DNA of 21,083 nucleotides from assembly GCA_033765345.1 (NCBI GenBank), contig JANRIC010000191.1, positions 1 to 21,083 on the forward strand. The letters run 5' to 3'. The notes under the pieces are model-generated. The model did not search any database. It saw nothing but the letters and a program-made list of their open reading frames with translations, and was not told the origin of the DNA. This document shows positions 15,563 through 21,083 of this stretch, in pieces. The translations under genes and the position numbers were made by a program. Numbering within the stretch: the stretch's first letter is position 1; each line of letters opens with the position of its first letter. Source of the stretch: JANRIC01 sp033765345 (GTDB lineage: Bacteria; Bacteroidota; Bacteroidia; Cytophagales; Microscillaceae).

Positions 15563-16327
15563 ATGCAAATACATCATTTAAGAAATGCAACACTAGTCAT
15601 TGAAACTAGCGATAAATTTATCTTAGTGGATCCTATGCTTTGTAAAAAAAGCTCTATTTCCCCTTTTACGCTTTTCAGATTTAAGCCCAAAAAAAATCCA
15701 TTGGTTGATTTACCCGCCAATAGCAATCATATTTTAGAAAAAATAACGCATTGTCTAGTAACTCATTTGCACCCTGACCACCTGGATAAAGACGCAGAGC
15801 AATTCCTGAAAGAAAAAAACATCCCTATTGTTTGTAGTATAAAAGATAAGAAAAAACTGCAAAAAAGAGGGCTTAACATATATAAATCTTTGGAATACTG
15901 GAAAGAAGAGCCGTTTTTAGGCGGTAAAATAGTTGGGATTCCTGCCATCCACGGCTACGGGTTTATTGCAAGACTTATGGGAAATGTTATGGGATTTTAC
16001 CTTGATCTGCCCAACGAAAAATCTGTTTACATCAGTGCGGATACTATTTATACCCAATATGTTGATAAAGTACTAAATGAATTTAAACCTAATATCTCGG
16101 TCTTAGCCTGTGGTACGGCACAATTAGACTTTGGTCAACCTCTTTTAATGAATATGGATGATATAATCCGCTTCATAATCGCTGCACCCGCTCAAGTTTT
16201 TGCCAATCATTTAGAAGCGTTAAATCATTGCCCAACGACAAGAATGCAACTAAGAAGTGAAGTATCGAAGCACAACTTAGAAGACAAAATTTTTATTCCA
16301 AACGACGGAGAATCAATTCAATATTGA
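15563..16327 (+). CDS. MBL-fold metallo-hydrolase (UlaG-like)
   Basis: A 254-aa cytoplasmic metal-dependent hydrolase. The metal motif is THLHPDHLD with His68, His70, Asp72 and His73. Further likely ligands are His130 (IPAIHGYG), Asp160 (YISADTIY) and His216 (FANHLEALNH). Order and length match UlaG/NAPE-PLD-like beta-lactamase-fold proteins. The substrate cannot be deduced. It lies 80 bp after the Crp-type regulator in the same direction, and such pairs in Bacteroidota often form regulator-target operons. An RNA from here would run into the short ORF at 16341 and the long palindrome beyond. Confidence 0.92.
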   Translation: MQIHHLRNATLVIETSDKFILVDPMLCKKSSISPFTLFRFKPKKNPLVDLPANSNHILEKITHCLVTHLHPDHLDKDAEQFLKEKNIPIVCSIKDKKKLQKRGLNIYKSLEYWKEEPFLGGKIVGIPAIHGYGFIARLMGNVMGFYLDLPNEKSVYISADTIYTQYVDKVLNEFKPNISVLACGTAQLDFGQPLLMNMDDIIRFIIAAPAQVFANHLEALNHCPTTRMQLRSEVSKHNLEDKIFIPNDGESIQY

Positions 16328-16340
16328 ATTACTAAAAATT

Positions 16341-16499
16341 ATGAAAAAGATAATCTGTTACTCCAGACGCATCAGGATGCGGTCTATGGTCGAGTCTACC
16401 TGTGCCCGAAGTGCATTTGTCAGGAGAATAGACCCAATTAAGATAAATGACTTGAGCTATCTCACAATAAATTTATTCTGTAAAGGAATGAAAGAATAA
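16341..16499 (+). CDS. Short 52-codon ORF built over the SurA-fragment copy (doubtful)
   Basis: An ATG 13 nt after the hydrolase stop, in an A-rich start context (ATG AAA AAG), opens a frame of 52 codons ending TAA at 16497-16499. Codons 3-32 read the antisense of the duplicated SurA-like segment (for example YSRRIRMRSMVESTCARS), and the rest is unique. The peptide is basic and Arg/Ser-rich, with no recognised domain. It could be a chance frame, a truncated gene whose original 3' part was replaced, or a new small protein. There is no protein-level support. Confidence 0.22.
   Translation: MKKIICYSRRIRMRSMVESTCARSAFVRRIDPIKINDLSYLTINLFCKGMKE
16347..16437 (-). pseudogene. Decayed fragment of the SurA-like gene (direct repeat copy B)
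   Basis: Read on the minus strand this 91-bp segment encodes GSILLTNALRAQVDSTIDRILMRLE, then a TAA where the intact gene at 14507-14597 has CAA. Identity is 86/91 and all five differences are transitions (at 16360, 16372, 16379, 16387 and 16431). Immediately upstream in the same frame, codons read LKSFILIG after a TAG, which still looks like a divergent signal-peptide core beside KLVLFLG of the intact gene. It is therefore a dead 5' fragment of a duplicated or second SurA-like gene. Confidence 0.88.
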
Positions 16500-16664
16500 G
16501 GCTGCCTTATTTTGGTTCTTTATGATTTTACTTGAAGATAAATCTATTCAAACGACAAGGTCGCTTTGAGCGACCTTGTCGTTGCCCGTCTTCATGTGTA
16601 AATAAATAAGTTTCAAGTAATTTCATAAAGAACCCTTATTTTTTTATGCCTAATTCTTTCATTC
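16486..16664. repeat. Nested inverted repeat (MITE-like palindromic element)
   Basis: The outer arms are 16486-16536 and 16612-16664. They match as a 17-nt block with one mismatch (left 16486-16502, right 16648-16664) and a 23-nt block with two mismatches (16514-16536 and 16612-16634), separated by a short variable stretch. In the centre, 16551-16565 and 16569-16583 form a perfect 15-bp stem with a 3-nt loop. The left arm also contains its own 17-bp palindrome AATAAGGCTGCCTTATT (16495-16511). No T-run follows the central stem on either strand. It lies between two convergent genes, so it may act as a folded transcript end or be a non-autonomous mobile element. Confidence 0.9.
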
Positions 16665-16667
16665 TTC

Positions 16668-17192
16668 TTAATTTTCATCGTGGTATTCTACAATCGAGCG
16701 TACATCATAATCTTGTAGTTTGGTGCGTCCATTGAGAAAAGTAAGTTCAATCAGAAAAGATACTTGTACTACTTCTCCGCCTGCCTTTTCGATGAGTCTT
16801 GCCGTGGCTTCGGCAGTACCTCCGGTAGCAAGTAAATCATCGTGAATCAACACTTTGGCGCCAGGAAATAGTGCGTCTTGGTGGATTTCAAGGGTGTCAT
16901 TCCCATATTCCAACTGATAGGAATGGCTGTAAGTAGCTGCCGGTAATTTGCCGGGCTTGCGTACAGGTACAAATCCTGCTCCTAGTTTCTCGGCCAGATA
17001 CATACCAAAGATAAATCCCCTGGACTCTATTCCTGCCACAACATCTACTTTTAAATCCTTGGCAAAATCTACCAGGATTGTTCCTGCTTTTTGCAAAGCT
17101 TGTCGATCTTTGAGCAAAGTAGTGATATCACGAAACATGATTCCAGGAATGGGAAAATCTTTTACACCTCTGATCTTTTCTTTTAAATCCAT
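16668..17192 (-). CDS. apt: Adenine phosphoribosyltransferase
   Basis: A 174-aa purine-salvage enzyme that converts adenine and PRPP to AMP and pyrophosphate in the cytoplasm. It has the normal family length. Signatures: DFPIPGIMFRDITTLL near the N-terminus, GIESRGFIFG, a flexible-loop segment ending VPVRKPGKLPA, and the PRPP-binding loop VLIHDDLLATGGTAEAT with the acidic pair Asp118-Asp119. The ATG at 17192 fits the usual N-terminus. It lies 106 bp downstream of the large DUF-type gene in the same direction. Its stop lies 4 bp from the long inverted repeat. Confidence 0.97.
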   Translation of the reverse strand: MDLKEKIRGVKDFPIPGIMFRDITTLLKDRQALQKAGTILVDFAKDLKVDVVAGIESRGFIFGMYLAEKLGAGFVPVRKPGKLPAATYSHSYQLEYGNDTLEIHQDALFPGAKVLIHDDLLATGGTAEATARLIEKAGGEVVQVSFLIELTFLNGRTKLQDYDVRSIVEYHDEN

Positions 17193-17298
17193 AATTATAA
17201 AGCGTGAATAGTATATGAGTGAATGAATGGTCTATGCGTTTACCGATGAACCTACAACGAAAGGGCAAAACTTTTGAAAAAAAACAGCTTTGCCAAAT

Positions 17299-19089
17299 CT
17301 AAAGTACTGATTTTTCATTGTGATGAACAGATTCCGGCTTTTTTTTATTTTTACCTTCTGAAATTTGACTGTTTTTAGGTTTTAGGATTTTATTCAGGAT
17401 TTGGCGCGTGATCAGATACGTAGGTTTAATACCAATCAGCCCCAAACTTCCAGAAGCCAATGTACTGCCTGTTTCTAAAGGATTATCGGATGCGTAGTAG
17501 GCATACCTCAGTACAATATCCTGAGAGATGTTTTTGCGAATCATCGTCTCTGCTTGTATAGCTTTCTGATAATGAGCACCTTCCATCTCCAGACCAATGG
17601 CTTGCCAAGAGGAGTTCTTGAAATATGAAAGCACGTCTCGATTTTGTAAAGAAGTACCCAACACTGTGATCATCGGGCCGACACAAACACAACACTCCAT
17701 TTCAGCAAAATCTTCTTTGCTAAATTCATTTTGAAAAGGGTAATTATCTGCTGTACCTTCAAATACGTGTGCTGTCGGAATCATAATATCGCCTTTGCCT
17801 CCTTCTAAAATACCTGCCTTGCCCATGATAGAGATGGATTCTATGGGCATAAGTATACTGCTGCCAGGCTCTTCATCGGTTGTGAGGGGCTTCAGGAGTT
17901 CGTCCATAGTTTCGTAAGCTTGTTCTCCAAAGGCATAATCCATCACTACGATAATCGGTCGTTTCTCTCGGATAAATTCTTTGTCGCAGTGAATCTCTGG
18001 GGGTAACTTACTGACAATGAGCTTAGAAGTGTCTATGATTTGTACCGAAAGATTGGTCCCTGAGCTATCTGGCAGGAAGATCATTCCGTGCGAACGGGCG
18101 TATTTATCTACAATATCGCGCAAGTGATCGTTTTCTTCTTTGCTGAGTTCAGTAGCCAGTTGCTCGATATTTTTAGATTCTTCAAAAGATTCTTTAAGGG
18201 CAGGATAGGCATACAGGCAATTGATGACGCTATGTAGATTGGCACTGATAATATGTATCGGGCGATCAATCAATCCGGCTTCCAACAATGTTTTTTTGAT
18301 ATTGGCAGCCCAACGCTCGCCGTGGATGTGTCTGCCGATTCGCTCACGAAGGGTAGGAGTGAAGCTTATTTCACGGTCGTGGATATCTCTTTCAGAATTT
18401 TCGGTGCTTGCAAGTTTACCAAGCCAGTATACAATGTTGAATAAACCGTTATTATGCCCCGGATTTTCGGCCAGGCGATGGTATGCTTGTTTGGTTTCTT
18501 CAAAAGTACGCCCCAAAATAGTGCTGAGATATGTAAAAGCTTTATCGATGGTTTGTTCGGTAGGGTGATTTCCTTCAATGACAATTTTTTCAAGCTCATT
18601 CCATTCTCGGCTGGCTTTCCCATCTTCATCGTAAGCATTTTTTCGGATTTTTTCGGCTTCGTTAAACAAAAAGGTGAGGTGTGTCAAGGCATCATAAATT
18701 TCGCTTCGTCCTCGGGTGACTTCAATATTGACCTGTTTCTTATCTATTCGGTAGCAGTTGCGGCGGCGTTTGAGGGGGATTATCGGCTCGAAGTTAGACT
18801 CCTCGAAGCCCTCTTCAGAAGTAAATTTGATAAAAGAGCATTCTTCAATGCCTTTAGGGAGGCGGTCCATAACATATACGATGCCATTTAGCTCTACTTT
18901 GCGGGGATCATTCATGGAGCCGTATATTTCCGGGCTAAGGGTACGCAGAGAGGCACGCACTTCGTTGCCTGTGATGCCGGAAGGTTTATATACACCTCGA
19001 TTGAATAAATGGCGCATCTCAATATACAGGCGCTCAATAGCGTTGCGAGATTCCTGGGCTTTGGTGAGGGCAATATTCTCTGTTTTCAT
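17299..19089 (-). CDS. Bacteroidota conserved protein with nucleoside-phosphorylase-like C-terminal domain
   Basis: A protein of 596 aa from the ATG at 19089; an in-frame TTG at 19131 would add 14 residues but is a poorer start. I believe it matches a family of unknown function found in Bacteroidota (DUF6909-like, from memory). The N-terminal ~300 residues are helical and charged (ESRNAIERLYIEMRHLF, then RERIGRHIHGERWAANIKKT) with no recognised enzyme motif. The C-terminal third shows VVMDYAFGEQAYETMDEL, IMGKAGILEGGKGDIMIP, GLEMEGAHYQKA and ASDNPLETGS. These parallel the phosphate-binding, EMEGA ribose-binding and SDxP purine-contacting segments of purine nucleoside phosphorylases and MTA/SAH nucleosidases. 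Neighbouring apt supports a purine role. Function remains inferred. Confidence 0.82.
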   Translation of the reverse strand: MKTENIALTKAQESRNAIERLYIEMRHLFNRGVYKPSGITGNEVRASLRTLSPEIYGSMNDPRKVELNGIVYVMDRLPKGIEECSFIKFTSEEGFEESNFEPIIPLKRRRNCYRIDKKQVNIEVTRGRSEIYDALTHLTFLFNEAEKIRKNAYDEDGKASREWNELEKIVIEGNHPTEQTIDKAFTYLSTILGRTFEETKQAYHRLAENPGHNNGLFNIVYWLGKLASTENSERDIHDREISFTPTLRERIGRHIHGERWAANIKKTLLEAGLIDRPIHIISANLHSVINCLYAYPALKESFEESKNIEQLATELSKEENDHLRDIVDKYARSHGMIFLPDSSGTNLSVQIIDTSKLIVSKLPPEIHCDKEFIREKRPIIVVMDYAFGEQAYETMDELLKPLTTDEEPGSSILMPIESISIMGKAGILEGGKGDIMIPTAHVFEGTADNYPFQNEFSKEDFAEMECCVCVGPMITVLGTSLQNRDVLSYFKNSSWQAIGLEMEGAHYQKAIQAETMIRKNISQDIVLRYAYYASDNPLETGSTLASGSLGLIGIKPTYLITRQILNKILKPKNSQISEGKNKKKPESVHHNEKSVL

Positions 19090-19227
19090 GAATGTCTTAG
19101 GATGATTTATACTAAGTACAAAATTAGCCAATTTCGTTTAAGTATATTTGGTAAGAATTTGATTAATTTCATAAAAATGCCCTCTTACCTTTTAAATCCC
19201 AAAATTTTTCTCGTAACTTTGACAACC

Positions 19228-19273
19228 AAAATGGTTTAAAAATAGCTTAATAAACTAAAATGGTTTAAAAATA
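19228..19273. promoter_or_regulatory. 17-bp direct repeat upstream of the SatD gene
   Basis: AAAATGGTTTAAAAATA occurs exactly at 19228-19244 and 19257-19273, with starts 29 bp apart, and the second copy ends 7 bp before the SatD start. A TAACTTTG (-7-like) at 19214-19221 lies just upstream, so the repeats would fall in the 5' leader, where a repressor or the HTH of SatD could bind. Confidence 0.55.
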
Positions 19274-19280
19274 TCTATTC

Positions 19281-19925
19281 ATGAAAATAATTGCCTTAAT
19301 CGGAGATATTGTATCCTCCAAAGAAATACAGGATAGGGCTCTGATACAAAGAAAGTTAGAGAATGTCCTGCATCAATTAAACCTGGATAATAAAAGCCTG
19401 CTTTCACCCTATACGATTACACTGGGAGATGAATTTCAGGCTGTTTTTGGTCAATCTGGATTATTATTTTATGATATGGTGCGGATTCTTTCGGCTCTGA
19501 GCCCGGTAAAAGTTCGTTTTGCACTGGGAGTAGGCACATTGGATACCCCAATCAACCCCAAACAATCCATTGGGATGGACGGACCGGCTTTTCACGCTGC
19601 CAGAGCGGGCATCGAGGAGCTGAAATCAGGCTCTTTTTTATTCACCATCAAAGGCATAGAACAACACGCCATAGACCTGGCCAATCAAAGCCTCAAATTA
19701 CTTTCCCGCCACCTGGACAAATGGAACGATACCCGGCTTCATATTTTCGAGATGTACAATCAAAACCTGCTAGTCAAAGAAATAGTTGAAAAACTCAATG
19801 CTGAAAAGCTCAAAATCAGCGAACAAGCTGTGTATAAATCCATCGCTCACGGCGATTTGGAAGTAGTGCAGGGGATATTTCGTTCGGTTGCTCAGGTGAT
19901 CAATGAAAATATGGAAGAATCCTAG
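19281..19925 (+). CDS. SatD-family protein
   Basis: A 214-aa protein. The SatD signature is visible at the N-terminus (IALIGDIVSSKE, Asp9), in TITLGDEFQAVF (Gly49-Asp50-Glu51) and in KVRFALGVGTLDTPINP followed by GMDGPAFHAARAG. The C-terminal ~60 residues look like a helix-turn-helix (LVKEIVEKLNAEKLKISEQAVYKSI). The family takes its name from Streptococcus mutans satD, linked to acid tolerance, but no biochemical activity is established that I know of. The layout of acidic residues and GDEFQ recalls palm-domain nucleotidyl cyclases, which is speculation. It is followed 122 bp later by the membrane protein that usually accompanies this family. Confidence 0.88.
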   Translation: MKIIALIGDIVSSKEIQDRALIQRKLENVLHQLNLDNKSLLSPYTITLGDEFQAVFGQSGLLFYDMVRILSALSPVKVRFALGVGTLDTPINPKQSIGMDGPAFHAARAGIEELKSGSFLFTIKGIEQHAIDLANQSLKLLSRHLDKWNDTRLHIFEMYNQNLLVKEIVEKLNAEKLKISEQAVYKSIAHGDLEVVQGIFRSVAQVINENMEES

Positions 19926-19996
19926 ATAAATCTTCTTGGCAATCCCTGATTTTCTGTAAACAGAAAAAGACAGACATTTTTTTTAGACATTATGGT

Positions 19997-20004
19997 TATA
20001 TTTG
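19997..20004 (+). promoter_or_regulatory. Possible -7 element between satD-type gene and membrane protein gene
   Basis: TATATTTG fits the Bacteroidota -7 consensus TAnnTTTG and lies 43 nt before the membrane protein start. No TTG is found at the expected -33 distance, only T-rich DNA. It may give the second gene its own transcript. Confidence 0.3.
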
Positions 20005-20047
20005 TACTGTGTAAGTATATGAAAACTAACAAAAACTACTAAAAAAC

Positions 20048-20857
20048 ATGATTCACACAGAATTTTGTTATGCTTTAAATATCGTTCTTATCTCTAGGCT
20101 AGGGTTTGTACTTCGGGATGAAGCTCTGAAAATGAGAGAGCTACCTTACCTGATTGTTTTTCAGTTTTTGGGTTTGTTGGTTTTTCAAATTACTTGGACA
20201 AGCCTCGCTTTAATGGTCTTGTTGGGCTTGATGAACGCAGCACATTTTTATACAGAAGACAGTAGAGCAAAAAACCCGCTTGATTTGGTACAGATTAGAA
20301 TCAGTTTTTTAATAGTGTATCTGGTAATTTTTTCATTTTTCTTCTCTGCCGGAATGGGAATCAAATTTAGCCCTTATCTAAAACCAATAGCAAAAGCCTG
20401 GGGAGAGTATTTTATCATCTTTCGATGGCTTCAAGATTTAAATTGGACGGAACTACAAATCCGAATGATGGGTTTCTTGCTGATCATCAATGAAGTAAAC
20501 CTTATCATCAGACTTTATTTCCAAACTTTTGATCTGCTTCCCCGCCAGGAAGAATCTCTTCTGCGTCTCGCCCCCGACTCAGAAGTATCTGCCGAACCCA
20601 CCCGTGCACCCCTGGATGAAAAAGAATACAATGCTGGCAGAGCCATCGGAATCCTGGAACGTACATTGATTTATTTCTTCGTTTTGTACAATGACTTTGC
20701 TGCCATTGGTTTTGTGATTGCCGCCAAAAGTTTTACTCGATTCAGAGAACTAGACAAAAGACATTTTGCAGAATATGTGCTGATTGGCACATTGATGTCT
20801 TCCACCTTGGCGATTTTGGTAGCAGAACTGATCAAGTTTTTGCTGAAGAATGCATAG
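20048..20857 (+). CDS. Multi-spanning membrane protein, SatD partner (DUF3307-like)
   Basis: A 269-aa inner-membrane protein with about five or six hydrophobic spans (around 33-67, 93-112, 137-155, 203-228 and 243-266). A polar cytoplasmic-looking loop (~160-195: LLPRQEESLLRLAPDSEV, then PLDEKEYNAGR) is followed by the most conserved part, AIGILERTLIYFFVLYNDFAAIGFVIAAKS, then RELDKRHFAEYVLIGTLMS. The ILER...FAAIGF.LAAKS..RF..L....AEY.LIGT pattern is what I associate with the membrane proteins encoded next to SatD genes (DUF3307 type). No catalytic function can be assigned. Confidence 0.82.
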   Translation: MIHTEFCYALNIVLISRLGFVLRDEALKMRELPYLIVFQFLGLLVFQITWTSLALMVLLGLMNAAHFYTEDSRAKNPLDLVQIRISFLIVYLVIFSFFFSAGMGIKFSPYLKPIAKAWGEYFIIFRWLQDLNWTELQIRMMGFLLIINEVNLIIRLYFQTFDLLPRQEESLLRLAPDSEVSAEPTRAPLDEKEYNAGRAIGILERTLIYFFVLYNDFAAIGFVIAAKSFTRFRELDKRHFAEYVLIGTLMSSTLAILVAELIKFLLKNA

Positions 20858-20938
20858 CATAAAACAAATATAGGTTTAGAGTGATCCTAGTAGAGTATCC
20901 TGAACAGCTTAAGATTAGTTTTTCTGGTAAAACTTAGA

Positions 20939-21083
20939 TCAGCCCACTTTCTCCAGATAAATTTTACTTTTTACCACTACGATGGTGTAGGCGTGGACAT
21001 TCGCTTGATTTTTCAACTGCTCTTTGCCTTCCATATATTTGAATAATTGGTTTTTGGCTATTTCTTGCGTGGCTTGCAACTTT
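20939..21083 (-). CDS. C-terminal end of an unidentified protein, cut by the window edge
   Basis: Minus-strand frame with its TGA at 20939-20941 and 47 codons open to the window end, reading KLQATQEIAKNQLFKYMEGK and ending AYTIVVVKSKIYLEKVG. The mix of a charged helix and a final hydrophobic strand looks like genuine protein, but I do not recognise it. It is convergent with the SatD partner gene. Confidence 0.55.
   Translation of the reverse strand, partial: KLQATQEIAKNQLFKYMEGKEQLKNQANVHAYTIVVVKSKIYLEKVG

Noticed and set aside
14507..16437. Diversity-generating retroelement template/variable repeat pair
   Set aside because: The differences are mixed transitions, not adenine-specific, there is no reverse transcriptase, and the repeat is in a signal-peptide region.
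16551..16583. Simple Rho-independent terminator for the hydrolase gene
   Set aside because: The 15-bp stem is perfect but is not followed by a T-run on either strand, so I list it as part of the larger palindromic element.
18454..18891. 145-aa plus-strand ORF opposite the large conserved gene
   Set aside because: It overlaps a continuous, conserved-looking minus-strand coding sequence and has no recognisable domain.

Overview
The window looks like chromosomal DNA of a member of the Bacteroidota, most likely a Cytophagales-type gliding or marine lineage. This rests on low to moderate GC, AT-rich intergenic DNA with almost no Shine-Dalgarno sequences, TAnnTTTG-like -7 elements, very large GAF/PAS hybrid sensor kinases, a WG-repeat Ser/Thr kinase, a long M16 peptidase with a C-terminal extension, and a SatD/membrane-protein pair. 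The species cannot be named from the sequence alone.

Layout. (1) 1-790 is gene-free and repeat-rich: a perfect 9-bp array at the left edge and a second 9-bp family with four exact copies of a 36-bp block. (2) 791-6320 is a signalling operon: a 1236-aa membrane sensor histidine kinase (HBM-like sensor, HAMP, GAF, PAS, GAF, HisKA, HATPase), an overlapping single-domain response regulator, and a response regulator fused to a PP2C/SpoIIE phosphatase. (3) 6384-6817 carries a 21-bp array followed by a 14-bp C-rich array whose minus strand is strongly G-quadruplex-prone. The signalling operon is thus bracketed by tandem-repeat fields. (4) 6912-8810 encodes a Ser/Thr kinase with one membrane span and C-terminal WG repeats. 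It converges on a small NTF2-like gene (minus). (5) 9520-13020 is a secreted M16 zinc peptidase fused to a LolA-like domain, ending at a clear hairpin terminator. (6) 13093-14622 (minus) holds a small STAS/SpoIIAA-like gene and a SurA-like periplasmic peptidyl-prolyl isomerase.

(7) 14598-16667 is the most unusual stretch. An AT-rich Crp/Fnr regulator plus a UlaG-like metallo-hydrolase form a plus-strand module flanked by 91-bp direct repeats. One repeat is the signal-peptide region of the SurA-like gene. The other is a decayed copy (86/91 identical, all five differences transitions, one creating a stop) placed after the hydrolase gene. The copy's opposite strand contributes to an unlisted 52-codon ORF. 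It is followed by a nested inverted repeat of about 180 bp with a perfect 15-bp central stem, which resembles a MITE-like or palindromic element.

(8) 16668-19089 (minus) encodes adenine phosphoribosyltransferase and, upstream of it, a ~596-aa Bacteroidota-type protein whose C-terminal third has nucleoside-phosphorylase-like motifs. Together they suggest purine salvage. (9) 19281-20857 is a SatD-family protein and its partner multi-spanning membrane protein, with a 17-bp direct repeat upstream. A partial minus-strand gene runs off the right edge.

How they might work together: the left half is a phosphorelay feeding a PP2C output, next to a Hanks kinase and, further on, a STAS-like protein. 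This is a plausible partner-switching set, though the link is inferred from proximity only. The peptidase, the isomerase and possibly the LolA-like domain concern envelope protein quality control. The remaining genes are salvage and stress functions.
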